The notes beneath the pieces were generated by a model, which was not told the DNA's origin, searched no databases, and was given only the letters and a program-made list of their open reading frames with translations. A stretch of 23,592 bases of DNA from an uncultured Eubacterium sp. (GTDB lineage Bacteria; Bacillota_A; Clostridia; Lachnospirales; Lachnospiraceae), in contig CAQBGY010000020.1 of the NCBI GenBank assembly GCA_948759685.1, positions 1-23,592 on the forward strand. The letters are read 5' to 3'. A program made the position numbers and the translations under genes. Shown one piece after another: positions 7,949 to 15,040 of this stretch (position 1 is its first letter; each line of letters starts with the position of its first letter).

Positions 7949-7968
7949 GTCATTAATTTAATGGTTTT
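7949..7968. promoter_or_regulatory. Palindromic operator 2 of the HipBS/HipT module
   Basis: CATTA (7951-7955), ATT, TAATG (7959-7963), followed by GTTT. The right half repeats operator 1 exactly (TAATGGTTT) and the left half is degenerate. Its centre lies 33 bp, about three helical turns, from that of operator 1, which suits cooperative repressor binding. Confidence 0.6.
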
Positions 7969-8030
7969 TGATGCCAATTTTTATTATTTCCAATGTACTA
8001 TTTCTTATTTTATGTAATTTTCAATTATTT

Positions 8031-8201
8031 AAAGCCATGCTGCAGTAATTGCGGTACACATTACTCAAAGCCATGCTACAGTTCGAATCCGCTTTGCTCC
8101 TTCTCACTGTACGGCGAACGCCGTATAAAAAGAAAGAAAAGATTACTTTTTTGTGAGCAAGCTCCCACGAAGTAATCTTTTCTTTCTTTTTGCATGGCTT
8201 T
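8031..8201. repeat. 171-bp palindromic repeat element with inverted ends
   Basis: The segment is bounded by AAAGCCATGC (8031-8040) and its inverse GCATGGCTTT (8192-8201). A second direct copy lies at 8067-8076; the two direct copies extend to a 16-mer with one mismatch (8031-8046, 8067-8082). Inside are a palindrome TACGGCG-AA-CGCCGTA (8110-8125) and a 22-bp perfect inverted repeat (8127-8148 with 8170-8191). It has no coding capacity. It resembles a small non-autonomous or REP/MITE-like element placed between the HipBS/HipT promoter and a tRNA gene. Whether it recurs elsewhere in the genome cannot be seen here. Confidence 0.5.
8127..8191. terminator. 22-bp hairpin, probable bidirectional terminator
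   Basis: Perfect 22-bp arms (8127-8148 and 8170-8191) enclose a 21-base spacer that holds its own small palindrome (GAGC-AA-GCTC). Both outer arm ends are T/C-rich when transcribed outward. It lies 67 bp downstream of tRNA-Lys on the minus strand, so it probably ends the tRNA transcript. Confidence 0.6.
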
Positions 8202-8257
8202 TCGCTTAAACAAAAAGTACCAACCCAAACGATTTAACGTCCGAACCGGTACCCGCG

Positions 8258-8330
8258 TGCGCCTCCAGGGGCTCGAACCCTGCACACCCTGATTAAGAGT
8301 CAGGTGCTCTACCAAATGAGCTAGAGGCGC
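8258..8330 (-). tRNA. tRNA-Lys (anticodon CTT)
   Basis: The minus strand folds into a complete cloverleaf: acceptor stem GCGCCTC/GAGGCGC (7 bp), D arm GCTC/GAGC, anticodon stem CCTGA/TCAGG around loop CTCTTAA (anticodon CTT, reads AAG), a 5-base variable loop, and T arm CAGGG-TTCGAGC-CCCTG. The discriminator base is A. The total is 73 nt and CCA is not encoded. Its promoter is at 8367-8395 and a hairpin terminator lies downstream. Confidence 0.97.
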
Positions 8331-8366
8331 GTTTATTAATAATTCTGTCGTTTAGCGACGAATGTT

Positions 8367-8395
8367 ATTATATAATAGTTTATCCAATTTTTCAA
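8367..8395 (-). promoter_or_regulatory. Promoter of tRNA-Lys
   Basis: On the minus strand, -35 TTGAAA (8395-8390), a 17-base spacer and -10 TATAAT (8372-8367), about 37 bp before the tRNA 5' end. A small GTCG/CGAC hairpin lies in the leader. Confidence 0.8.
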
Positions 8396-8515
8396 GAGAT
8401 ATTTTACTAATTTTTTCTTTTTTGCGAATTTTTGTGTTTTTCTGCAAAATATCGGAAAACTTTAATGTTGAAAACATGAGACAATATTGAAAAACTCTTC
8501 CTATACAATAAAATA

Positions 8516-8559
8516 TTTCCGGAGTTTTAAAAATTATGTTATCTCTAAAACTCCGGAAA
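8516..8559 (-). terminator. Hairpin terminator after the small membrane protein gene
   Basis: Perfect 14-bp arms TTTCCGGAGTTTTA (8516-8529) and its inverse (8546-8559), with a 16-base loop. On the minus strand it is followed by an AT-rich tail with a short T-run rather than a long one. It lies 14 bp after the stop at 8574. Confidence 0.7.
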
Positions 8560-8573
8560 CAGTTTATATATTT

Positions 8574-8690
8574 CTATTTATTTGTATCTTGGCTGTCTTC
8601 GTCTTCACCATGATTTATGTACCAAACACCAAAAGCACTGGCACATAACACAATCACTGCCAAAATTACAACTGTAATTGTCTCTACCAT
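8574..8690 (-). CDS. 38-residue single-TM small protein
   Basis: A short gene easily missed by length cut-offs. The minus strand reads MVETITVVILAVIVLC (residues 1-16) and ends GEDEDSQDTNK. One hydrophobic helix covers about residues 5-24, and the last 12 residues are acidic and polar. A very strong ribosome site (GGAGGAG, about 6 bases before the ATG), an uninterrupted frame, a 27-bp gap after the secreted-protein gene and a hairpin terminator right after it all support a real gene. No family is recognised. Small acidic-tailed membrane peptides often bind a larger membrane partner, but nothing here shows which. Confidence 0.75.
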   Translation of the reverse strand: MVETITVVILAVIVLCASAFGVWYINHGEDEDSQDTNK

Positions 8691-8717
8691 TTTCTTCTCC
8701 TCCGTCTATATTTTTTA

Positions 8718-9221
8718 TCAAATCATATAAACAGAGCGTTTTTTCCCATCCTTTTCATGTATATACCGAATAACAGCTTCATTATTATAAAGCCGTAAAC
8801 GCTTTTGGGGATATAAATACCAAAAGAACTCTTCTGTATTCTTTGCATAATACGGACTTTGAATGAAAGACTCCATCGTCTTTTGACGTCCTTTGCCAAC
8901 TGCCTTCACAGAAATTGGTGCAAAATTCCGGACTAAAATTTCTTCTGTACGTGCTTCCGGAGAAAAAACTCTCTCTTTCATGGAGAACAAAGTAGAAGAT
9001 GATTTTCTGCTTTGTAAAAAGTTGTGAATCATCTTCTCGCTGTCGTATGTCCGATGCTCTATCCCTATAGAGTTACCGGTTTGTTCTGCTGACTGCTCCT
9101 GATATTCTTCCATCAAAATAAAATCTGCCCGAATCTCTTCAAAGCACATTCCTGATAAAAGCATACCCACTGCCAATAAAAGACAGATAAATTTTTTCCT
9201 GCTGCTAATCTGCATTACCAT
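8718..9221 (-). CDS. Secreted or membrane-anchored protein of unknown function
   Basis: I do not recognise a family. The likely start is ATG at 9221 (MVMQISSRKKF), with GGGGAG 4 bases upstream; another ATG lies at 9215, and a TTG at 9233 extends the frame. The 167-residue product has a classical signal sequence, SRKKFICLLLAVGMLLSGMCF (split here as a basic n-region then a hydrophobic core), with possible cleavage before the acidic EEIRADF stretch. The mature part is rich in Arg, Lys and Glu and has an aromatic C-terminal patch (EEFFWYLYPQKRLRLYNNEAVIRY). It has no repeats and no catalytic motif that I can see. A promoter with an extended -10 lies just upstream, and a 38-residue membrane protein follows 27 bp later, probably in the same transcript. 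Confidence 0.75.
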   Translation of the reverse strand: MVMQISSRKKFICLLLAVGMLLSGMCFEEIRADFILMEEYQEQSAEQTGNSIGIEHRTYDSEKMIHNFLQSRKSSSTLFSMKERVFSPEARTEEILVRNFAPISVKAVGKGRQKTMESFIQSPYYAKNTEEFFWYLYPQKRLRLYNNEAVIRYIHEKDGKKRSVYMI

Positions 9222-9245
9222 GTAACTCCCCAATTTTATATGCCG

Positions 9246-9254
9246 ATTATACCA
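9246..9254 (-). promoter_or_regulatory. Extended -10 promoter of the secreted-protein gene
   Basis: On the minus strand, TGGTATAAT fits the TGn-TATAAT extended -10. The -35 is poor. The start of transcription would be near 9239, about 18 nt before the ATG at 9221. Confidence 0.6.
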
Positions 9255-9335
9255 TATTTTTAGGAAATCTACTATTGAATAATGACACTATCCAACATTT
9301 GCATAACTTAATTTTATCTTTTTGCCCTTTTTCCC

Positions 9336-9364
9336 TTGTACTTATTTTCTTTTGTACTTATACT
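9336..9364 (+). promoter_or_regulatory. Promoter of the AI-2E-family transporter gene
   Basis: -35 TTGTAC (9336-9341), a 17-base spacer and -10 TATACT (9359-9364), 42 bp before the ATG. Confidence 0.65.
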
Positions 9365-9406
9365 TAATATATTACGATTAAATTCAGTATTAGGAGACCC
9401 ACTATT

Positions 9407-10672
9407 ATGAATGATAACAAAAACAAATTTGAAGGGAACAGCAGATATTTTACAATCAGTATTTACTGTATAGTTACTGTTCTTATTATGGCGATAATTG
9501 TACGATCAGTTTTCCTTTGGGAAGAAACATCTAATATATTAGGAAATCTCTTTTCGACATTATCACCGTTTTTTATCGGTATACTCATTGCCTTTTTAAT
9601 CAATCCTCTTGTTTCATGGATGCGGAAAACTGTATTTAACAAATGTCTGCATATCAAAAATGATGCTCTGAGCAGAATACTGGCTATACTATTTTCCTAT
9701 ATATTAGTTATTGGTGTTATAACTGTTGGAATGATGTATTTAATTCCTGAAATCATTCACAGCTTAACACTTTTATTGGAGAAGATGCCTGATTGGGCAA
9801 AGTCCATTATGGATTTTATAAATAATTTATCCCAAAGATTTCCGGATGTAGATTTTAAATATATTCAAAAAACAATAATGAACACTGATTCCACATTGCA
9901 GGATACTTTAAATAAGGTAATCACCAGTCTTACAACAACGATTGTTGATACCGGTTTCAGTGTTTTAAAATTCATTTTTAACTTTATTGTTGCAATTATC
10001 GTTTCCTGTTATCTGATTATAGACAAGAAAATGCAGGCACGTGGTATCAAACGAGTAGTATTTGCTTTCTTTAAACCGGAACGTGCAAAAAAAATCTGGA
10101 ATGTTGTGAAACGTTCTATTCGTATTTTTAGCAATTTCTTCGATGGGAAAATGATTGATTCCCTGATAATAGGAATTCTTTGTTTTGTCAGTATGATGAT
10201 TATTGGATTGTTTGGTATCAGTGGATTTACTGAATGTGCATTACTTATCAGCATTATTGTCTGTGTTACAAATATGATTCCATACTTTGGACCGTTTCTT
10301 GGTGGAATTCCTAGTGTATTACTGTTATGTATTTACTCTCTTCAAAGTGCTTTTGTACTAGGCGTATTAATTATCGTTTTACAGCAGTTAGACGGAAATC
10401 TTATTGGTCCAAAGATTCTGGGAGATTCTACAGGACTTCGCCCGTTATGGATTATTTTTGCAATTACTATTGGTGGCTGGCTTGCAGGAGTATTTGGTAT
10501 GTTACTGGGAGTTCCGTGCGTAGCGGTAATAACAGGATTAATGGAAGAGACCGTAGATAGACGTCTAAAAGAAAAAGAAATCGACCTACCGGTCTTAAAG
10601 AATGAGAAGGTTCGAAAAAATAATAAACATTCGAAAATTTTTACAAATTTAAGAAATAGATTAAAGAAATAA
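9407..10672 (+). CDS. AI-2E family (PF01594-type) membrane transporter
   Basis: A 421-residue polytopic membrane protein of the usual length for the YtvI/YdiK/TqsA superfamily. Hydrophobic segments are clear at about residues 18-35, 44-65, 90-115, 180-205, a cluster at 245-330 and 345-375. The family arrangement is visible: an early FIGILIAFLINPLVSWM helix, a central extracytoplasmic-like amphipathic region (MPDWAKSIMDFI), FIVAIIVSCYLIIDK, then the conserved PYFGPFLGGIPSVLL loop, LQQLDGNLIGPKILGDSTGLRPLWIIFAI and the GVFGMLLGVPCVAVI helix. Members move small molecules or ions: some export autoinducer-2 and others are Na+(Li+)/H+ antiporters, so substrate is undecided. The C-terminal tail is basic. 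AGGAG lies 10 bases before the ATG. It is a single-gene unit with its own promoter and terminator. Confidence 0.92.
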   Translation: MNDNKNKFEGNSRYFTISIYCIVTVLIMAIIVRSVFLWEETSNILGNLFSTLSPFFIGILIAFLINPLVSWMRKTVFNKCLHIKNDALSRILAILFSYILVIGVITVGMMYLIPEIIHSLTLLLEKMPDWAKSIMDFINNLSQRFPDVDFKYIQKTIMNTDSTLQDTLNKVITSLTTTIVDTGFSVLKFIFNFIVAIIVSCYLIIDKKMQARGIKRVVFAFFKPERAKKIWNVVKRSIRIFSNFFDGKMIDSLIIGILCFVSMMIIGLFGISGFTECALLISIIVCVTNMIPYFGPFLGGIPSVLLLCIYSLQSAFVLGVLIIVLQQLDGNLIGPKILGDSTGLRPLWIIFAITIGGWLAGVFGMLLGVPCVAVITGLMEETVDRRLKEKEIDLPVLKNEKVRKNNKHSKIFTNLRNRLKK

Positions 10673-10682
10673 TAAATAGAAG

Positions 10683-10722
10683 AAGAGCCTGTAATTCCAG
10701 ATGAAGTTACAGGCTCTTTTTT
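10683..10722. terminator. Terminator shared by the transporter and trmB
   Basis: Perfect 12-bp arms AAGAGCCTGTAA (10683-10694) and the inverse (10707-10718), loop of 12, followed by T residues to 10722. It lies between convergent genes ending at 10672 (plus) and 10727 (minus); the T-run is better on the plus strand. Confidence 0.9.
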
Positions 10723-10726
10723 CTAT

Positions 10727-11365
10727 TTATCTTTTTGCAATTAATTTATGTATTGGATTTCCCATAGCAGAAAATTTACTCTCATACTCCGTCATTACAT
10801 TTCCTTCCATCAGTCTGTCGTCATTATGCAGATCCCATGTCTGTTCTGCCAATTGCCATCCTGCTTCAGGCACCTGCTCTAATGAAAACTGAAATAATAA
10901 ATCATTGTCTGTTTTAAATTCTACAATCCCTTCTTTTTTCAAAACAACATCGTATCTATCAAAAAATTGCTTTGAAGTCAGACGTCTTTTAGCATGTCTG
11001 TCCTTTGGCCATGGATCTGAAAAATTCAGATAAATTCTGTCTATCTCCCCATCCTCAAAAACATCGCAGATATATTCCGCTTCCATTCTTATAAATCTAA
11101 GATTTGGGACTTCCAATTCCTCACATTTTTCTACTGCCCTGATTAAGACACTGGAATACTTCTCTATACCAATATAATTAATATCAGGATTCTGCTGCGC
11201 CAGCGTTGTAATAAATTTTCCTTTTCCCATTCCGATTTCTATTCTGATCGGATTTTCATTTCCAAACTCTTCCTTCCATCTTCCTTTTAACTCTGTCGGT
11301 TCATTGACTGCCAACGGACTATCTGCAATTGCCTCTCTGGAACCAGGTACATTTCTAAGTCTCAT
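10727..11365 (-). CDS. trmB: tRNA (guanine-N7-)-methyltransferase
   Basis: Methylates G46 in the tRNA variable loop to m7G using S-adenosylmethionine. The protein shows the TrmB landmarks: MRLRNVPGSREAI at the start, the SAM-binding IRIEIGMGKGKFITTLAQQNP loop, INYIGIEKYSSV (acidic residue for the ribose), the catalytic YLNFSDPWPKDRHAKRRL block, FKTDNDLLFQ, and the C-terminal MTEYESKFSAMGNPIHKL block. With ATG at 11365 the length is 212 residues, typical of the family, whose N-terminus is MR-x-R. The frame extends to a GTG at 11437 with AGGA 7 bases upstream and a TATAAT-like -10 at 11458-11463, so a form 24 residues longer is possible. It ends at a terminator shared with the convergent transporter gene. 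Confidence 0.95.
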   Translation of the reverse strand: MRLRNVPGSREAIADSPLAVNEPTELKGRWKEEFGNENPIRIEIGMGKGKFITTLAQQNPDINYIGIEKYSSVLIRAVEKCEELEVPNLRFIRMEAEYICDVFEDGEIDRIYLNFSDPWPKDRHAKRRLTSKQFFDRYDVVLKKEGIVEFKTDNDLLFQFSLEQVPEAGWQLAEQTWDLHNDDRLMEGNVMTEYESKFSAMGNPIHKLIAKR

Positions 11366-11568
11366 ATTTCTTTCATATAATAGTTCTAAACCCCGGACAT
11401 TCGCATCAGCTCGATTTTTGCCCAATAAATTTATCACTATTTTATCCTTTCTTATTTATTATACTTTAAAATAAAATGGCTTTTGTTGACTTTAATTCAG
11501 CTCATTTTATACAAACTTTATTTTCATTAGAATTTTAGTTTTAATTTATAAATTTTTCAAGTTTTTTG

Positions 11569-11596
11569 TTGTATTTTTTAAAAAAAGTAGTAAAAT
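11569..11596 (+). promoter_or_regulatory. Probable promoter of the V/A-ATPase operon
   Basis: -35-like TTGTAT (11569-11574), a 16-base spacer and -10 TAAAAT (11591-11596) within a very AT-rich tract. It predicts a transcript start near 11603 and a leader of about 98 nt. Confidence 0.55.
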
Positions 11597-11603
11597 ACAT
11601 AAA

Positions 11604-11675
11604 AAAGTACCAAGGAGGGTACATTTGTACTCTTGCCTAAAATTTCGATGTCCCGGTAAGATACCGGGGCTTTTT
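11604..11675 (+). promoter_or_regulatory. Structured leader RNA with terminator-like hairpin before the V/A-ATPase operon
   Basis: GTACC (11607-11611) can pair with GGTAC (11618-11622). The same second arm, extended as AGGGTAC (11616-11622), can instead pair with GTACTCT (11627-11633), so the two hairpins compete. Then CCCGGTA (11652-11658), loop AGA and TACCGGG (11662-11668) form a stem followed by five T residues (11671-11675), only 25 bp before the first gene. The arrangement looks like an attenuator or riboswitch; the ligand is unknown. Confidence 0.55.
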
Positions 11676-11700
11676 ATCTTTATCATCAAGGAGGCATACT

Positions 11701-12024
11701 ATGAGCCAAGATCTTAATAGCATTATTGACCAGCTTGCAGAAATAGATTCTGCATCTGCCAAAATTATGCGGAAAACACAAGATGAAAAGACCAGATATG
11801 CTGAATACATTCAACAGCAGAAAATTGATTTTGATAAAAAACTAGAAGAGCAGGTAGATATCGAAATTGCCCGGTTTGAAAAAGAACTGGCAACAGAGTG
11901 TGAACAGGAACTGGCAGACTTTCAGGAAGCATGTCAGCAAGATATTTCAAAACTCGACTCTTTTTATCAGAAAAAAAGCAATTTGCTGGCTGAAGAAATT
12001 TTTAACAGGATAATAAAGGAGTAA
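11701..12024 (+). CDS. V/A-type ATPase peripheral stalk subunit G/H
   Basis: A 107-residue, almost wholly helical and highly charged protein with heptad-like spacing (TRYAEYIQQQKIDFDKKLEEQVDIEIARFEKEL split by short breaks), typical of the G/H (NtpF-type) subunit that forms the peripheral-stalk coiled coil with subunit E. It holds the catalytic head still against rotation. It is the first gene of the nine-gene operon and has AAGGAGG 6 bases before its ATG. Subunit C follows after 3 bp. Sequence conservation in this subunit is low, so the call rests on size, coiled-coil character and its place at the head of the operon. Confidence 0.85.
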   Translation: MSQDLNSIIDQLAEIDSASAKIMRKTQDEKTRYAEYIQQQKIDFDKKLEEQVDIEIARFEKELATECEQELADFQEACQQDISKLDSFYQKKSNLLAEEIFNRIIKE

Positions 12025-12027
12025 GCA

Positions 12028-13083
12028 ATGGGAAATGGAAGGCTTACCACTTACAGTGGCATGACTACAAAAATCCGAGCCATGAAAAAGGGGCTGATTT
12101 CTCCGGAACAATATGAAGAAATCACAAGAATCACATCTGTAACTGACTTAATTAGTTATTTACAGACCTTTCCTGCTTATTCAGAAGTTCTGTTAAATAT
12201 GGATGCAGCTCAGGCACATCGTGGAGAAGTCGAAGGGCGGATGACCTTTTCCACCTACCGTGACTTTTCAAAAATATATCATTTTGCAGGCAGTTCTCAA
12301 AAACGTTATTTAGAATTTTACTTTATGAAATACGAGATTGCTACGATAAAAGCATGTATGCGCAACATTATGGACTGTCGTTCCACTACGATACCTATAT
12401 TGGTAGATAAACATTTTAAGCGACACTCAAAGTTAGACATAGACAATTTAATTGCTTCCCATACAATGGAAGATTTTATAGAGAATCTGAATGGCTCTGT
12501 TTATGAGAAGCCAATGCGGAAAATTATGGATTTAGACAATCCCCGTTTATTTGATTTTGAGATGTATCTGGATTTGTTTTTTTTCAATTATATTTGGACT
12601 CATCAGGAACATTTTGTTCCCAAAGGTGAAAAAAAGTTTTTTACCAATTCGTTTGGTGCACAGGTCGATTTATTAAATATTTTGTGGATATATCGAATGA
12701 AACATTACTATACTGTTTCCTATTCACAAATCTATGCTTTTTTAATACCAATATATTATAATCTGGATCGTTCTGCTATAAAAGCTTTTGTAGAATCCGA
12801 AAATGATGATGTATTTTTTACACTTCTTAACTCATGCTATTATGGAAGAGTTTATGGTTTTAATGATGTAGACGATATGGAAACGCAGTTTGCCGGTATT
12901 CTACATGAAATATATACAAAGGACTTTAAAGAGTCCCCTTACTCTTTAGCCTGCATTAATGCATATCTGCATCTAAAGAGTCTGGAAGTGGCAAAAGTTG
13001 TTACTGCCATGGAATGTATCCGTTATGGGTATAAACCGGATGCCATTTCACACTATATTAATAGAAAGAAGGGGGTTTTGTAA
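12028..13083 (+). CDS. V/A-type ATPase subunit C
   Basis: A 351-residue helical protein matching the family of archaeal/bacterial V-ATPase subunit C (d-like, NtpC-type). The N-terminus GNGRLTTYSGMTTKIRAMKKGLISPEQYEEI, read in two pieces, with YLQTFPAY and EFYFMKYEIATIKACMRNI are typical landmarks. The subunit is a funnel on top of the membrane rotor ring and links it to the central shaft (D/F). The gene starts 3 bp after subunit G/H, with AAGGAG overlapping that gene's end. Its stop overlaps the next start in TAATG, which implies translational coupling to subunit I. The position of C ahead of I differs from the Enterococcus hirae ntp order (F-I-K-E-C-G-A-B-D). Confidence 0.92.
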   Translation: MGNGRLTTYSGMTTKIRAMKKGLISPEQYEEITRITSVTDLISYLQTFPAYSEVLLNMDAAQAHRGEVEGRMTFSTYRDFSKIYHFAGSSQKRYLEFYFMKYEIATIKACMRNIMDCRSTTIPILVDKHFKRHSKLDIDNLIASHTMEDFIENLNGSVYEKPMRKIMDLDNPRLFDFEMYLDLFFFNYIWTHQEHFVPKGEKKFFTNSFGAQVDLLNILWIYRMKHYYTVSYSQIYAFLIPIYYNLDRSAIKAFVESENDDVFFTLLNSCYYGRVYGFNDVDDMETQFAGILHEIYTKDFKESPYSLACINAYLHLKSLEVAKVVTAMECIRYGYKPDAISHYINRKKGVL

Positions 13084-15002
13084 TGATTGAGAAAATGAAC
13101 TTTGTCACACTTGCCGGTCCAAAGACACAGATTGATTATCTAGTAAATCATTATTTAAGCAAGCATGACATTCACTTGGAAAATGCCCTGACAGAATTTA
13201 GTTCTACTGAGCAATTCACAACATTTACAGAAGAAAATCCATTTAAATCTTCTCTAAATAAAAGTCATGAATTAATGCAGTTAGTTCATGCTCCTGAAAA
13301 AGCTGAAATTCAAAATATTACCGTTGCAGAAGCTGAAAAGTTTCTCGATAGGATTGACGAGGATTTAGTAGATGTTCGGGATAAAATTGCGAAACTAAAA
13401 GAAAAAATTGAGCAGTTAAATGTGGATTATACTACACTGGCACCCTTTAAAACATTAAATTATACATTAAAAAGAATTTATGACATGGAGTTTTTCAAAT
13501 ACAGATTTGGTAAAATTCCCCGTGTCAGTTTTGATAAGTTTGAATCCTATCTTGACCCGGATATCAATGCAATTTTTATAACAACCCTTACCGAAGCAGA
13601 AACTGTCTATGGCGTTTTTTTTGCTCCGGTTGAATATTTCGATGATGTTGAGAAAGATTTTAAGAACATTCATTTTGATGAAATTCCTATTCCCCGGAAA
13701 TATAAAGATTTTCCGAATAATGAATGTTTACAAATTTCTAACAAAATAAATGAACTCAATGAACAGATTTCATCTAAAGAGATTGAAATTAACGAAATTA
13801 TTGAAAAAAACAAAAATAAACTTGTCTCTGCGATTAGGAGAATCGAAACAGCATACAGCAACTTTGATGTGAGAAAACTTGCAGCAGTGACAAGAGACTC
13901 CGGAGTAACATTTCAGGTTCTTTGCGGGTGGATGACAACAAAAGAGGCAAAAAAACTTTATCGGGAAACTGACAATGATGTGAACGTTGTGTGCATTGTG
14001 AATGATGATGTTAATGACCATAAGACAAAACCGCCTACAAAATTAAAGAACTTTAAATTAATAAGGCCTTTTGAAATGTTTGTGAGAATGTATGGCCTTC
14101 CTGCATATAATGAATTTGACCCTACACTTTTTCTTACCATCACATATGCATTTATCTTTGGTATTATGTTCGGTGATTTAGGTCAGGGACTATGTCTGGT
14201 TATCGGAGGCGCCTTACTATATAAAATTAAAAAAATGGATTTGGCAGGCATCGTTTGTGCTGCAGGAGTTTTTTCCTGTATCTTTGGTGCTCTCTTTGGA
14301 AGTTTCTTTGGTTTTGAATTTGAATCGCTGATACATCCGCTTCATTCCATGATTACACTTCCATTCCTTGGACAGATAAATCTTGTCCTTGTTGCAGCAT
14401 TTCTCTTTGGTTCGTTCGTGATATTAAGCACAATGATTCTTAATATTGCCAATGCCATAAAACAAAGAGATATAGGAAAGGCACTGTTTGGTCCGAATGC
14501 AGTTACCGGATTTATCTTTTATGCAAGTATCATCGCTGTTATTGTACTTTACATGACCGGTCATTCGCTGCCGGGTACTGTTTTGTTAATTATAATGTTT
14601 GTTGTTCCATTGGTATTAATCTTCTTAGAAGAACCATTAAAGAATATCTTAAAAAAGAAAAAGCCGATTGAAGATACACCCGGAATCTTTGCTGCCACAG
14701 CGTTTTTTGAACTTTTTGATTACCTGATTACGTATTTGTCAAATGCTTTATCATTTTTACGTATTGGTGTCTTTGCAATCAGCCATGCAGCTATGATGCA
14801 GGTCGTAATGACACTGGCAGGTGCAGAAAATGGTGGAAGTGCCAATATCGCTGTAGTGATTATCGGTAATATCATTGTTCTTGCAATGGAAGGTCTGGTA
14901 GTTGGTATCCAGGTTCTTCGTTTAGAATATTACGAAATCTTCGGTCGTTTTTATGAAGGTAACGGCAGGGAGTTCGTTCCATATAGAAAAAGAAACAAAT
15001 AA
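13083..15002 (+). CDS. V/A-type ATPase subunit I (a-type stator)
   Basis: A 639-residue protein in two halves. The N-terminal half (1-330) is soluble and holds two coiled-coil stretches (about 83-115 and 215-260) that contact the peripheral stalks. The C-terminal half has about seven or eight membrane helices from residue 345. The essential rotor-facing arginines are visible: R560 in LSFLRIGVFAISHAAM and R613 in VLRLEYYEIFGRFYEG, matching the paired arginines of NtpI. This subunit provides the ion half-channels beside the K ring. The start at 13083 overlaps the C stop by one base and has an AAGGGGG ribosome site. The next gene (K) comes after a 38-bp gap with its own strong site. Confidence 0.96.
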   Translation: MIEKMNFVTLAGPKTQIDYLVNHYLSKHDIHLENALTEFSSTEQFTTFTEENPFKSSLNKSHELMQLVHAPEKAEIQNITVAEAEKFLDRIDEDLVDVRDKIAKLKEKIEQLNVDYTTLAPFKTLNYTLKRIYDMEFFKYRFGKIPRVSFDKFESYLDPDINAIFITTLTEAETVYGVFFAPVEYFDDVEKDFKNIHFDEIPIPRKYKDFPNNECLQISNKINELNEQISSKEIEINEIIEKNKNKLVSAIRRIETAYSNFDVRKLAAVTRDSGVTFQVLCGWMTTKEAKKLYRETDNDVNVVCIVNDDVNDHKTKPPTKLKNFKLIRPFEMFVRMYGLPAYNEFDPTLFLTITYAFIFGIMFGDLGQGLCLVIGGALLYKIKKMDLAGIVCAAGVFSCIFGALFGSFFGFEFESLIHPLHSMITLPFLGQINLVLVAAFLFGSFVILSTMILNIANAIKQRDIGKALFGPNAVTGFIFYASIIAVIVLYMTGHSLPGTVLLIIMFVVPLVLIFLEEPLKNILKKKKPIEDTPGIFAATAFFELFDYLITYLSNALSFLRIGVFAISHAAMMQVVMTLAGAENGGSANIAVVIIGNIIVLAMEGLVVGIQVLRLEYYEIFGRFYEGNGREFVPYRKRNK

Positions 15003-15040
15003 AAACAAATTAATTTTATGAACATCAGGAGGATTTTATT

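Noticed and set aside
7891..7977. N-terminal extension of the HTH antitoxin.
   Set aside because: It would place both operators inside the coding region, and only the later ATG has a good ribosome site.
8067..8100. Possible tRNA fragment: TTCGAATCC on the plus strand resembles a T-loop.
   Set aside because: No acceptor, D or anticodon arm can be built around it, and the segment belongs to the palindromic repeat element. A match of nine bases to a very common motif is weak.
8076..8315. 79-residue minus-strand reading frame.
   Set aside because: It runs through the tRNA-Lys gene and the 22-bp hairpin, and has no ribosome site. Its protein is the well-known artefact of translating a tRNA (VEHLTLNQGVQGSSPWRR).
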